In this document: in pieces, positions 23,687 through 35,952 of the stretch
Layout: the number at the start of each line of letters is the position of its first letter
Numbering within the stretch: position 1 is the first letter of the stretch
From: Loripinus fragilis
Taxonomy: Eukaryota > Mollusca > Bivalvia > Lucinida > Lucinidae
Assembly: GCA_964019695.1 (NCBI GenBank)
Contig: OZ026528.1
Location: 52,296,495 to 52,360,494, forward strand
DNA: 64,000 nucleotides
Reading direction: 5' to 3'
Translations under genes and position numbers: made by a program
The notes under the pieces: model-generated
Told to the model about the DNA's origin: nothing
Database searches by the model: none
Seen by the model: the letters and a program-made list of their open reading frames with translations, nothing else

Positions 23687-24344
23687 AAAATATTGAACAT
23701 GTTATGTGTTTGCTGCATATCAATGTAGTGTAAAACTATGAATGCTACAGTCAGGATAAAGTAGACAATAAAACATATTGAATTACACAATTAACATTTT
23801 ACAATGGTTTTAGTTTAATTGTACCTTGTTTTAAAGTGTCAACATTAAGATCACTAGAATAAACTTGAAATATTCTACTCAAGAGCCTTATATGCAATTT
23901 TTTTTGTAATTTGTTGAATATTGCCATTATTATCCATGCGGGATTTGTTAAACCAATACAGTGCTCATCTTACACATGCATAAGCTTTAATAACTCTGGT
24001 GCGTTAAATTCGATTTAAATTATTGGAGATATGAAGGAACTCTTACTGATTAAAGATGACAAAATTAGTGTTTCAAATAGAAAAGGAAGTAAACATTATA
24101 TTTTGAAAGTGCCTTCAACTCTTTACAGATATCGTTTATTACAGAATCCGTCAAATATTTACCCAAATATATTTCTGTCGTTTTATACTTTGTTGGCTTG
24201 ATTGATAACAAATGCCCAAAGGGGCTAACTACGATTGCAAATTTCAACAGGCATTAGTTTTGTGTTATTTTGCTTTTATTTTCAAGACAAATAAAGCGGT
24301 AAAATAAGGCTTGGTGATTCCCTTTTGTGATACTAAGAAACAAT

Positions 24345-24720
24345 TTGCATCAAATAAAAGCTTCCATTTAATAGGTTGTTCAATGTAATACACGCAATCG
24401 AAAGCTTTGTTCCAGGCACTATCCAGTCCCTGTCCCTTGGCCAGTCCTTAAACCTTAATAGTGTTACTTAGAAATAATTTGAAACAAAAGCTTCCATTTA
24501 ATAGGTTGTTCAATGCAATACACGCAATAGAAACCTTTGTTCCAGGCACTATCCAGTCCCTGTCCCTTGGCCAGTCCTTAAACCTTAATAGTGTTACTAA
24601 GAAATAATTTGAATCAAAAGCTTCCATTAAATAGTTGTTCAATGCATTAAACGCCATAGAAACTTTCGTTTCAGGCACTATCCACGCCCTGCCTTTTGGG
24701 CGGTCTGTAAATATTGGAAG
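24345..24720. repeat. 130-bp tandem repeat, about 2.8 copies
   Basis: The anchor CCAGGCACTATCCA (TCAGGCACTATCCA in the last unit) recurs at about 24411, 24541 and 24671, exactly 130 bp apart, with blocks GGCCAGTCCTTAAACCTTAA and AAAAGCTTCCATT. The third unit is the most diverged. Confidence 0.93.
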
Positions 24721-25469
24721 TGCCACAACTTAGGTTACTTTTGATTAAAACGAGAAAATTCATATTTGGTAAGGTTATGTCAAAAATCTATATATGCCTA
24801 TACGCAGGATAAGAAAAACACAAACTGTTACATGTATGTCTATCAAAGCTATAAATAAAAAAAAATAATGTCTATGCAGTAAGAATATAGAGCAGCAGAA
24901 AAATAACAGCATTCGTTTCAATCTATAGAATGTACAAAAGGTACTACTGTATAAGCCCATAATACAACCAATATTTAAAAAATAAACAAGTTTTTAAAGT
25001 TGAAGATACCAAACTGTTTAAAACAGATACTCACGTTATTCAATGAGGATCCGTTTTTGAGTCGCTTGCGCTGAGAAACCACACCCTTGGTGAATAACTG
25101 ACTTATCAGTCTCAAAACGTTTCTTACTTGACTTATAACGGTGATCATGCCTAGTGATAAACATACCAGCCTCTTTAGTCAAGTCATGACTTTTTTCTAG
25201 CTTAATCACATACCATCAAGGAATGTGATTTCTTGCACACCGGATAAGGATATATAAGATTTTACCCTGGGATAGGAAATCTTATCTAACCCATGCTATC
25301 TTACCCAGGCTGGCACGTGAGGGCTACATACATTGGTTGTATTGGAACTCAATCACATGGTCGTCAAGTGACATCAATGTTATGTTCAAGTGACGTCATC
25401 ATGTGAAATTGTATCTTAGCGTACTGAAGGTTATCTTAAAATTCAAAAACAGCGGTGAGCAAGAAAAAA

Positions 25470-25615
25470 AATCCATTACTCGTGTGAGAGTAGGATAGAA
25501 AAATCCTTCGCTCGTGATCAGCGTTTGTCATCACTCAACAAGCCTCGTGATGCCAAACGGTGATCCTCGGGACAGACTTTTCTATCCTACCCTCACACTC
25601 ATTGTGGATTCTTAT
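25470..25615. mobile_element. Fold-back element
   Basis: Arms CGTGTGAGAGTAGGATAGAAAAATCC and the complementary TTTTCTATCCTACCCTCACAC enclose GCCTCGTGATGCCAAACGGTGATCC. A shorter relative lies at 26035-26150. Confidence 0.7.
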
Positions 25616-26419
25616 ACTCTCATTTTTTAGGAAGCTGTTGACATCAATATATGGCCAACACACATTTTTGGTACCTAACGCATCATCGAGCAACATAAGC
25701 TTGGGCAACTATGCACATCCAAGAATCTTCATTGCTCGTACACAAAGCAAGGATAAATATGAAGGCTCAGACCAAATATTAGACATTTTATTCTTGCAAA
25801 GCAGACCGAGACTTCCGTTGTTTTTGCCCATATGAGAAAATTCTATCTCACATACCGGTATCTGGGAAAGATAAAAATGAACAGTTGCACTCTTGCCGCA
25901 CGTCAATCCGTGGTGTCATTGTAATGTTAAAATGACGTCACCATGATATATGTATGTCGCATCACAGCGTATTCAGAATTTTCTGAAAGCCCTTTTTCAT
26001 GTTTTATCAACATATTGAGATATCTATGGGTTGGCAAGAAAAAGAATCTATCATTTGTGTGAGGATATGATAGAAAAAATCCGTCACCGTTTAGCCTCGT
26101 GATGCCAATCGGTGATCCTTGGGACAGATTTTTCTACTGTCCTGAAAGAGGTGTATTTCAAGTGCGTTTATTGGCATGGCTGGAGGCATTTGCGCATATA
26201 AGATAAGTTCAAACATCTAATGGACTGGCCTATATTAGCAGCACTCAATCTGTTATAAAACAAGACAATGAGATTTTGCCCCCAGCAAATCAGAAAGCAT
26301 GACCAGGTCCTGTACTTTGCGTGTCATGCATATTTTAGGATTTAAGGATGCTTGCTTTCTGTCATTGCAATGGATGAGTCCTGATCAGATTTGGCGCCAG
26401 CGTAATGCATTTAAGCACC

Positions 26420-26715
26420 TCCTAGTGGTTTCGACTGCAGTCTGTTCTAAGGCGATGGTTCTGTTGTTGATTCATTGTTTATTGATGCTCCTATTATTTG
26501 TGTGTCCTTGTACTTGTTTTGTTATGCAGTACATAGTGCCCTTTATAATGTTGCAATCATCTTGGTGACAAAGAGATAGAGAAATGTTTGTTCACTCTGA
26601 TTGTCTTCCTAATGTCTTGTGACTGTAAGTGTTCTATGTCTCGTCCTCACGATGCCATGGGTTATGATTGTGGTATTTCCTGATCATACTCACTTTTTGG
26701 CAAATGCCATGACTG
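26420..26715 (+). repeat. Retroelement 3'-tail-like repeat, plus orientation
   Basis: It contains GTTCTAAGGCGATGGTTCTG and CTCGTCCTCACGATGCCATG, matching the complement of 1895-2160. Open frames here (26299-26568, 26619-26831) fall inside the repeat and are not supported as genes. Confidence 0.6.
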
Positions 26716-27894
26716 CTCTGAGTATTTGTTCTGCTTACATTCTGTTTTGCTATTTGCTAACACTACAGCTAGTCATCTGTAATGAAGGCACACCTCGGCC
26801 ATATCATAACCTTTTTATTACATCCAGGTAAACTATTTTGTCTTTTTAACCAGTAGCGCCAGTGAGTCCGAAAAACTGGCGAGATGAAAACTGCAGCAAC
26901 AAATAGCGTGACATAGAAAATGACGTCATCAGATAGCTTAACATTGTTTACATTGTCATTGACGACGAGGCATTTCAACAGACTTTTGTCAATAAAACAA
27001 TAAAAGACAGCCTTAAGATTAGCATTCATGCATATCTAGATACGTGGTAATACAGGTATATCTTTCTTCTTTAACTGTATTTCATGGAAAGTCAACCTTT
27101 TCCCCGAAAAGTGTTTTATTTGAAGAGCTAACACGAACTTAACGATCCCCGATCGTTCATCGATCCGATCAGCTTGACACAATATCAACCTCAGGGCTAG
27201 TCATTTTGTTTGTTTAACCGAAACTGGCGAAAAGCCTAGAACTGTTCCTTGTTCTGATGTCCCATTCTTTATTCTCCTGGCATTTCGCTATTTCATGGCC
27301 CGAATCGAGCGTAAAATACATCAGAAAACAGGGTCTCCTAACGATATTAAATCTGCTCAGCCATGTTGAAACGAGTAGCCTAGCCTAGTTCTAATCGAAA
27401 AAGTGCACGATTCATTTACGTCATCATTATGAGGCAGTGCCAAAAATCCATAATGAGGCCCCAATATGGATCTTTGGCATCGTCATGTGACTGTGCCATT
27501 ATGGATTCAGTCCAATTGAAAATATTACCGAGTGCTAACAGCAATTTTACCATGTAAAATATAGAAGGCATGTAATAAATAGTATTAATTCCCTTCCTTA
27601 AGTATCTTGAGCAGTGACAAATTTCACTAGTATTTGATATGATTTCCTGTCTGCCTGTTTATAACTACGCATGTTTTTCTTTATTGACTTTTCTTGTCTT
27701 TTTCTGTCCTTTTTTTATTGGAATATGTATATAATATACAGAATAATACATTGTAATCTTATGATATGAAAAATCTGTCACTCAGACTTCAAGTTCGCTG
27801 AGTACACATAAACAACTCATCCTGGCGGACTCATTATTAATGGGTATTAAGCCAATTTCAGGACAGATTTATTTCATATAATGGAAACAGAATG

Positions 27895-27931
<37 letters not shown>

Positions 27932-27940
27932 TTTATTATT
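27895..27940. repeat. (ATT)n microsatellite
   Basis: Trinucleotide ATT/TTA run with one interruption at the 3' end, immediately beside repeat R copy 3. Confidence 0.97.
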
Positions 27941-27946
27941 TATAAT

Positions 27947-28276
27947 ATGACGTCGCGTCTGGGAGTGAAATAACGTCATGCAATAAAATCTGTAAACCAC
28001 TAGTGGTTTATTGAGTTTTGGGAAACGTTATGACGTCCATTACAACGTTGCGTATATAATGACAAAATTATAACTTTTTTACGCAAGATAAGAGATTTCA
28101 AAGTAATCTTAATGTCATATGATAAATAGAATCTAACATTCCTGCTCTTGTATTATTGAATTTATTAAACTCGTTGCGAAAAAGAGATAAAATGCCCGGC
28201 AAGCCTCGTATTTTATCTCGTTTTCCCAACTGGTTTAATAAATTCAATAAAACATGAGCACTCATGTAAGATCCTC
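27947..28276 (-). mobile_element. Repeat R, copy 3 (inverted)
   Basis: Reverse complement of 20401-20741 from TGACGTCGCGTCTGGG to TAAGATCCTCTAT, the best preserved partner of copy 1. Confidence 0.78.
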
Positions 28277-28386
28277 TATATATTCCTGGTTGAAGGTATT
28301 AGAATTGTGGTAACTGTCGGATTTGAAAGATATCAAACAGATGTTGAATTTCTTTACCGGTATCGGAATTAAAAAAGAAAAATCTA

Positions 28387-28500
28387 TTGACAGGTAATAG
28401 TTATACCATGGGTTGTCCGCCTGTACGTGGAGATAGTCCACAAGCTTTAGCGAGTGGATTATCTTACGTACAGGTGAACAAACATGTATAACTATTTTAT
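28387..28500. mobile_element. Fold-back element
   Basis: Left arm AATAGTTATACC...CGCCTGTACG and right arm CGTACAGGTG...GTATAACTATT, around a short centre AAGCTTTAGCGAG. Confidence 0.75.
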
Positions 28501-28978
28501 ACCACCTACATCAGTGTAGACCTTGCACATCAAGTGATATTTTTCATGCTAAAGTTGGAAAAGGTGGTATAAAATACTATGGCCATGATGCAAAAGTTTC
28601 AAAGATATGTACAAAATAAATTTCTATACCTGCCTATATATAGAATATAAGGAAAAGGATACCCACACACAAGACACAATAGCAAGAATAAACACATTTA
28701 TATGTACAGATGGTTCAAAGATGCATAATAATAGGATTATATCATTTTTCATAGAAACAGGTAAATTACGGTGTATATTATACTGCAGTAAATGATATAT
28801 ACCTGTATAAAGTACCCATTACCTGGATTAGTTTATAATTTTTGTTTACAACGATTCTCATGTATCTTAGAATCAACAGAACAAATCACAATTTGTACAA
28901 TCACAGAGTGAACAAAAGTATTTAACTCATCATAAGTTTGCTGTTTGTATCATTATTCTTTCATTAACTTAAATCTTT

Positions 28979-29202
28979 GAGGCGCGACATGTGATATCCA
29001 ACAATGTAACATTTTGACAAATGTAGATTCAGAAGAGCCTGGGCAGCCACCTTTTAGGCTTAGAAACTCCAAACGATGGTCGGGCAGCAGCCTTATTCAA
29101 GTGACTAGCAAAGACTCTGATCAGACTGAGCGTGTGCGCAGGCTGGTCTGAGCCTATGCTGGTTGCACGTACCACATTGTTGGAAATTTCATGTCGCGGT
29201 CC
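28979..29202. mobile_element. MITE-A copy (opposite internal orientation)
   Basis: Ends GAGGCGCGACATG and CATGTCGCGGTCC. The interior reads as the reverse complement of the other copies (CTAGCAAAGACTCTGATCAG then GCGCAGGCTGGTCTGAGCC). Confidence 0.82.
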
Positions 29203-29278
29203 CTTTAAATATTACAGTCACGATAACGTATGAAATAAAAGCACATAAACATACCCCCAATATTTTCAGCTAATATTT

Positions 29279-29516
29279 GAGCCAGTGCATGAGATTTACA
29301 ACAATGCAGTATGTGCGACCAGCAAAGCCTCAGATCAGCCTGCGCATACAGACAGTCTGATCAGAGCCTTTGCTAGTCGCTGGAATATTCTATGAGTGTT
29401 AAGCTACTGATTGAATACCATTTGGAGTTTTTTAAGCTTAAAAGGAGGCTGCAGAGGCTCGTCCGAGTCTACACTTGTCAAAATGTCAAATTGTTAGAAA
29501 TCTCATGCACTGGCTC
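29279..29516. mobile_element. MITE-A copy with best-matched ends
   Basis: Ends GAGCCAGTGCATGAGATTT and AAATCTCATGCACTGGCTC are perfect inverted repeats, extending inward with one mismatch. Only 76 bp separates it from the previous copy. Confidence 0.88.
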
Positions 29517-29661
29517 AATTTTATGTGAACCTTTGTTTTTTTTCACTAAGGAAACTTAAAATTCTGACTTTAGTGATGCTTAATGCCAGTCTTGATAAAC
29601 ATGTGCTACTACAGAGCAACACATAATGTAATTGTGTTCATAATTTATTGTATGAAATAAA

Positions 29662-30075
29662 AAGAGGATCTTACGTGGGTGCTCAATTATAAATTGAATT
29701 TATTAAACAAGGTGGGAAAAAAATGATAAAATACGAGGCTTGCCAATCATTTTATCTTTTATTCACATAGAGTTTAATAAATTCAATAAGACAGGAGCGC
29801 CGATGTTAGTTTCCATTTGTAATGTGACCTTTAAAATTACTTCATAATCACATTTTTGGCGTGAACAACGTTACGAATTGCTGTAATGTACGCAATATTG
29901 TTATGGACGTCATTACATAACGTTACTTAATATGTATTTTTAGTGACTCAGATCCCCAATGGTTTTGGTGGGCTTCAAGATGATAAAACCTCTGGCTACG
30001 CCTCTGTAAGCCTTTAGTGTTTTTTACCAGTTTTAATGAATGACGTTATAAATTTCCCAGGTGCGACGTCATATT
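29662..30075 (+). mobile_element. Repeat R, copy 4
   Basis: Same order of blocks, with an extra stretch of about 90 bp near 29945-30035 (GGTTTTGGTGGGCTTCAAGA) not seen in the other copies. Confidence 0.65.
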
Positions 30076-30284
30076 GTTCCTGTTGGTTTTAAGTGACCTT
30101 TATCTTAATAAAAGTTCTGAAAGTACATTGATTCAAAAAGCGAAGTTTTAGAAGCAAAATTAGTCTATCACGCACCCTTTTTACATAAACAAACAAAAAT
30201 AATGTTGAAAAGAATGTACCCCTGGACCGTGTTTCCCACCAATCTTAAGGTTTTCTTCAATATAAACAAAATGTTAAAATTTGC

Positions 30285-30575
30285 AGTTATCGTTGGTATA
30301 CGGGTAATTTTGCAATCTATGCAATTGTGGAATGGAAATCCTGGTGCAATTATCAACACTTGCAAAATTGGTTGACAAAATGTATATACTATTACTTTCA
30401 TTTCCCATTCTATATAATTGTGCGATAAAAATCCAGTTGCAATTATGAACACTTGCAAGAATGGGTTGACAAAATGTATATACAATTATTTTCATTTGCC
30501 ATTCTATATAATTGTGCAATAAAAATCCAGTTGCAATAATCAACACTTGCTAGAATTAGTTGACAAAATGTATTC
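30285..30575. repeat. 94-bp tandem repeat, about 3 copies
   Basis: The anchor TTGACAAAATG occurs at 30372, 30466 and 30560, and units share CCATTCTATATAATTGTGC and AAAATCCAGTTGCAAT. The two overlapping minus-strand frames here reflect the repeat. Confidence 0.9.
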
Positions 30576-30830
30576 TTTGACTTTTCGCTTACTGTAAAGG
30601 CGGCGTCTCATGAAGTTATTAAGACTGGTCAACCTTAGACATAGGTAAACACTGAAAATGAGGAGTGGTTTTATTCAAAAGTAACTGTTATCATCTTGTG
30701 CCATTATCTCAGTATAGACGCAAAACACATTATTTAGTCTTTAAAACGTCAGCAAAATAACTGCATTTGAAAATGTCTATTTAACATAAGCAGAGAGGCA
30801 AGCACTGTGGACCCTCAGGAGCAATGGCGT
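30575..30830 (-). mobile_element. Partial inverted copy of the 21.7-22.2 kb TIR element
   Basis: From TTGACTTTTCGCTTACTG onward it is the reverse complement of 22183 back to about 21950, including the block GCCATTATCTCAG...TTTAGTC. The other end is replaced by a GTTGGACCCCCTCTGACA element end at about 30820-30947. Confidence 0.75.
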
Positions 30831-31061
30831 TTTGCTGGCGTGCTGATAATGGCCCACTTATCTTAGTATTTGGATCCTCTCATTAACTGTAAAAAAATGT
30901 TGTCAAAGTTGGACCCCCTCTGACAAAACTTACTGGATCCGCGCATGAAATACAAATTCTTCAACTGTATGAACTTAGGTTGAGAACAAAATTAAACACC
31001 CACAATTTTTACATGTTATGTAAACAATACTGTTAAAACTAGTAAGACATTTATACACTTG

Positions 31062-32248
31062 AGAGTGTGGTTTCGAGTTGTTTGCTACAAGAAAAATGCC
31101 TTCAGTGAATAAGTAACATAGCAGTTTACAACAGATTGGGTTTGACTACTGTCGATGGCCATGCCTAGTGATAAACAAGACAGTTGTTTGCTACGAGAAA
31201 TATGCCCTCAATGAATTACTAAAATAGCAGTTTACAACAGTTTGGGATTGACTACTGTCGATGGCCATGTCTAGTGATAAACACAACAGTTGTTTGCAAT
31301 GAGAAACATGCCTTCAATGAATAACTAACATAGCAGTTTACAGCAGTTTGGTATTTGACTACTGTCGATGGCCATGCCTAGTGATAAACACAGCAGTTGG
31401 TTGCTACGAGAAACATGCCTTCAATGAATAACTAACATAGCAGATTACAACAGTTTGGTATTTGACTACTGTCGATGGCCATGCCTAGTGATAAACACAG
31501 CAGTTGGTTGCTACGAGAAACATGCCTTCAATGAATAACTAACATAGCAGTTTACAGCAGTTTGGTATTTGACTACTGTCGATGGGCATGCCTAGTGATA
31601 AACACAGCAGTTGGTTGCTACGAGGAACATGCCTTCAATGAATAACTAACATAGCAGTTTACAGCAGTTTGGTATTTGACTACTGTCGATGGCCATGCCT
31701 AGTGATAAACACAGCAGTTGTTTGCTACGAGAAAAATGCCTTCAATGAATAACTAACATAGCAGTTTACAGCAGTTTGGTATTTGACTACTATCGATGGC
31801 CTTGCCTAGTGATAAACACAGCAGTTGGTTGCTACGAGAAATAACCTTCAGTGAATAACTAACATAGCAGTTTTCAACAGTTTGGTATTTGACTACTATC
31901 GATGGCCATGTCTAGTGATAAACACAGCAGTTGTTTCCTACGAGTAACACACCTTCAGTGAATTACTAACATAGCAGTTTACAACAGTTTGGGATTGACT
32001 TCTGTAGATGGCCATGCCTAGTGATAAACACAGCAGTTGTTTGCTACGAGAAACATGCCTTCAGTGAATTACTAACATAGCAGTTTACAACACTTTGGGA
32101 TTGACTACTATCGATGGCCATGCCTAGTTATAAACACAGCAGTTGTTTGCTACGAGAAACATACCTTCAGTGAATTACTAACATAGCAGTTTACAACAGT
32201 TTGGGATTGACTACTATAGATGGCCATGCCTAGTTATAAACACAGCAA
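31062..32248. repeat. 106-107 bp satellite, about 11 copies
   Basis: Units share CTACGAGAAACATGCCTTCA, AACTAACATAGCAGTTTACA and GATGGCCATGCCTAGTGATA. CAGTTG anchors fall at 31181, 31287, 31394, 31501, 31608, 31715, 31822, 31928, 32034 and 32140. The period drops from 107 to 106 in outer units. Lone diverged monomers occur at about 21290-21410 and 25070-25190. Confidence 0.95.
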
Positions 32249-32859
32249 CCTCTGTAGGTAACTACAGTACAGTTGTTAAATGGTTTGACTCCACCTTCAT
32301 TACCTGTCTGTGGAATTAAAAGTATACACAAAACACTATGGTCATGATACAAAATCTTCAAAAGTATGTACAAAATACAAATCCCGGTTAATGGTACACC
32401 AGTATATATGTAGCTTATATGGAAAAGAGCACACACACACACACGCACACACACATTTTAAAAGAACATATCAATGTACAAATCACAATTTCTACAATCG
32501 TAGACAGTGAACAAAACCAAAAGTATTCAACATGTCATAGTTTGCTGTTTGTTTCGAAGTGTTTCTATCATTCTGCTTGCAAAAATGTATAGTACTAAAT
32601 AAAAGCACATAATAGTACAAAATAAAAGCCGATTACACATTCCCACAATAGTTTAGCTATTTTTAATTTTTACTATTTCCTGTACTACTAAAAAACTTAA
32701 AGTTCTTAGTTTGTCGATGATAAATGCAAGTCACTCAAAATATGTTCGACTTGAGAATCATTACGTAATTGTGAAAATAAATTGTTTTATAAAGCTATTT
32801 GGCCATATTTGTCATTAAGTGTTAAAGTTTTTTATAAGCAGGTGAAAGTGTATGCGATG

Positions 32860-33170
32860 TTGAGTATCGATTCCTGATCTTTGCCCCCTTTCTAAAATTG
32901 AGCATAAAAACCAGTTTAATTAACGTCCAGCAAAAATTAAGCTACATGTGAACAACAACAGCTTATAAGCCTGAGCAATTGGTCGTGGCCTGGAAAATTT
33001 TATATTAAAAACTTCCCAAATGATAGATCTAAATATTCTACCAAAAGTAAAAAAGAAGGCAAATATCAGGAATTGGTGCAATCAATTACCACTGTTAACC
33101 CAGGACACCGAATGGGAAATTGACAAAAACACGAGAAAATATCGCATTATCGACCGTTACAATAATTGGT
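32860..33170 (-). repeat. Retroelement tail remnant
   Basis: The minus strand resembles the Penelope-like 3' tail near 52.37-52.45 kb (AGGAATNGGTGCAATCAA, CAGGA-CACC, AATGGGAAA-TGACAAA on the plus strand). It is decayed. Confidence 0.45.
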
Positions 33171-33594
33171 TGACAAAATGTTACAGTAGTTTCGTCTGCT
33201 TTTCTAGTCTGCCAAAATATTTAAACATAGTCTTCGGCAAACAGTGTGGATCCAGATCCGACTGCTCATATGGAGCAGTCTGTTCTGGGTCAACGTTGTT
33301 CGCTTCTATACTGTAATTCGACAATAATGTTAGGCAATTATTTGCAGCAGACGACCTCAGCAGACGACATTTTCAGAGGCATTTTTACTTGGCACTTTAA
33401 GGGTTATAAAGGATGTGATAACTTTATTTAACTATCACACTCTCGAGAAAAGAAAAGAATATGAATTTCAGAAACCTGTGCGGGTTTCATACTTTGTTCT
33501 TTCACACGGTTGTACAAATTTAAAATGACTTTGCCCACATGTGATAAGAGTCATTACCAAATAGGCTGATCCATATGAGCGATTGCAGGAGATT

Positions 33595-34150
33595 TTGGTA
33601 CTAATCGTATATGCGCTAAAGCCTCCTTTGAATGCCTATTCAAATTCTGCGAGGCTAGATGTCTTATTTATGGTCTATGCCTTCCTCTACTTCTATACTT
33701 TGTGTAGTGAGAAGTGAATGCTCTGGTGAGACTGTGCATATGTGCTAACGATTTCTTTAAATGTGTATTCAAATCCAGTAGGGCTAGTGGTCTAATATTG
33801 GGTCTGAGTCCTACTCTACTTCTATACTTTATGTATGTGAGAAGTGAAGGCTCTTGTGAGACTGTGCATATGTACTAAAGCCTCCTTTAAATGTCAATTC
33901 AAATCCAGCAGGACTAGATGTCTAATATTGGGTCTGAGTCTTACTCTACTTCTATACTTTGTGTATGCGAGAAGTGAAGGCTCTGGCGAGACTGTGCATA
34001 TGTACTAAAGCCTCCTTTAAATGTCAATTCAAATCCAGCGGGACTAGATGTCTAATATTGGGTCTGAGTCTTACTCTACTTCTATACTTTGTGTATGCGA
34101 GAAGTGAAGGCTCTGGCGAGACTGTGTATATGCGCAGTCTCGTCGGAGCC
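33595..34150. repeat. 130-bp tandem repeat, about 4.3 copies
   Basis: GAGAAGTGAA occurs at 33709, 33839, 33969 and 34099, exactly 130 bp apart. Each unit has CCTCTACTTCTATACTTTG-like and GAGACTGTGCATATG blocks. It ends 60 bp from the stop codon of the B-box gene on the opposite strand, so it probably lies in that gene's 3' untranslated or flanking region. Confidence 0.93.
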
Positions 34151-34207
34151 TTTACTGCTCGCCGATGAGTTAAGAGCTTAACTCTCTTTGGCTGATATAC
34201 ATATATC

Positions 34208-35935
34208 TTACTTCAGTGTGAACGCTAGTATGTCATTAGGACCTCTGCATGTTACCACAAGAGTTCCATCACTACGACGGAAGCTGGTTGTGTATGGCTG
34301 ATATAGACCATCTTTTTCCGTCAGGAACTCACGAACTTCCTTGCCATCTCTTGTTATCAAAAATACTTTATGGCTTATCCAGTCGCATAATAACAGGTTT
34401 TCATTTCCATCAACACTTAATCCTCGGCAACGCTTAAATGAAGGGTTAGATATAGAATATAGAACATTGCCATTGCTTTCAAGACAATGTACCGTTGATG
34501 TTTTTGATTTGATATCTCTATCAGATACAAATATTTTTTCATCATTCAACACATCAATATAATCGGGCTTTTTGAACATTAATTTACCATCGTTGCAACT
34601 GTATGGGCCGATCGTAAGCTTCTGTTTCCCATTAAGGTCATAAATTCCGATCTTGCATTGTCCTGAATCTACCGATGATATATAAATACTTTCACGTGAA
34701 ACAGCCACACCCCTGCATTCCATCCCAAGATCTACCTTATGGCCTAAAGCAAGTGAAGGCGTCACTTGAATGAACTGTAAGTATTTTTCATCCGGGAAAG
34801 TTACTATCACTTGTTGTTGATTTACTGGAGCTATATCCGAAGGTCTTCCAGGCACGTCAATACTTTCCTTCATTTGCAAGCTTTTATCTAGAAGCTTTAA
34901 TTTGTTATTGCTACGATCACAAAGAATCAGTTCCCCTGATGAAAGGAAAGTAGATCCAGAAATGAACGCATCTTTGGCATCAGATTGTAATTTGACATTG
35001 ATTTTATTTCCTGCTGTTACAGACATTTCATCAAAGCCTTTTTGCTGTGGTATTCTGGATGTATTGCATTTAACCATTCCAAGACTTTGATTACCTTCAA
35101 AACTAATGGCTGGATTACATTCAAAAGAAATATGAGGCTGATATACTTCCTTAGTGATTTCTTCTGTGATTGTTGTCAAAGACGTCACTGCATGTGATAG
35201 TTGTATATTACACATAAATATACTTCGGGTATCAGCTCGTTCTATTGCCAGCTGAAGGTTCCTATTGTCATCATCTAAACGGTACATTGCAGATTTACAG
35301 ATATTCACTTGTTGGACTATAGGTTCCTGTTCTTGGGTTTCCAAGATGCTGATGTCTGAAAGACTTTTAGCTTCCATGCTGTCGAGTTGTGCAATAAGCT
35401 CTTCTCGAAACTGCTTTACTCTGTCTCGACAGTTTTCAGCTCCCAAAGACAGAGTTCTGAGGTCATGTTCTCTGCTCTCCTGTAGTGTTGAAATGTTTTT
35501 ATTCAGCGCATTAAAGTTATCAATGGTTGTCTTAGTATTGTCGACATTAAAGCTTAGGATTTCTTCATCAATATCACTGGTTTTACATCTTCTGTGGTGA
35601 AGAGTTCTACAGTTCACACAAACAAGGCTACAATGTTCTTTACAATATATTGATACCTCATGTTTCATACAGGAACACAGAACTGTATTTAAAACTTGCA
35701 TCTTTCCTGCTGATCTCTTTGGTGGCATCAATTCTCCAGATAGCAGCTTGTGTGAACGTGTTAATTTTAGTTTCCCATGTGTGGTTTTACACCCCTCACA
35801 TAAATATTCAGCACATTCGTGACAGTAGGCTGCTGCTTCCTTGGGGATATGGTCATATTGACAAGGGTCACATGCTATTGTAAAACTTTCTTCCGAAAAC
35901 ACGTGACCTCCTTTAGCACCATCAATTGAGTCCAT
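34208..35935 (-). CDS. TRIM-like protein: two B-boxes, coiled coil, NHL-like propeller
   Basis: A 575-residue uninterrupted frame, the only intact-looking protein gene here. Residues 22-62 form a first B-box zinc site (C22, C25, C38, C41, C46, C49, H53, H62). Residues 89-117 form a second (C89, H92, C98, H101, C106, C109, H113/H114, C117). A charged helical region at about 125-270 fits a coiled coil, and residues about 330-575 contain repeated strand-rich blocks such as GELILCDRSNNKLKLLD and NLLLCDWISHKVFLITRDG, typical of NHL-type beta-propellers. There is no RING, so ubiquitin-ligase activity is not expected from this chain alone. Such proteins are strongly expanded in bivalves and the propeller usually binds RNA or protein partners. 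The first ATG precedes the B-box directly, and a stop TAA ends at 34208. Function in this animal is unknown. Confidence 0.88.
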   Translation of the reverse strand: MDSIDGAKGGHVFSEESFTIACDPCQYDHIPKEAAAYCHECAEYLCEGCKTTHGKLKLTRSHKLLSGELMPPKRSAGKMQVLNTVLCSCMKHEVSIYCKEHCSLVCVNCRTLHHRRCKTSDIDEEILSFNVDNTKTTIDNFNALNKNISTLQESREHDLRTLSLGAENCRDRVKQFREELIAQLDSMEAKSLSDISILETQEQEPIVQQVNICKSAMYRLDDDNRNLQLAIERADTRSIFMCNIQLSHAVTSLTTITEEITKEVYQPHISFECNPAISFEGNQSLGMVKCNTSRIPQQKGFDEMSVTAGNKINVKLQSDAKDAFISGSTFLSSGELILCDRSNNKLKLLDKSLQMKESIDVPGRPSDIAPVNQQQVIVTFPDEKYLQFIQVTPSLALGHKVDLGMECRGVAVSRESIYISSVDSGQCKIGIYDLNGKQKLTIGPYSCNDGKLMFKKPDYIDVLNDEKIFVSDRDIKSKTSTVHCLESNGNVLYSISNPSFKRCRGLSVDGNENLLLCDWISHKVFLITRDGKEVREFLTEKDGLYQPYTTSFRRSDGTLVVTCRGPNDILAFTLK

Positions 35936-35952
35936 GTTTCTGTATGAGTGCC

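Noticed and set aside
30168..30546. Two overlapping minus-strand frames of about 100 codons
   Set aside because: They arise from the 94-bp tandem repeat, and the period is not a multiple of three.
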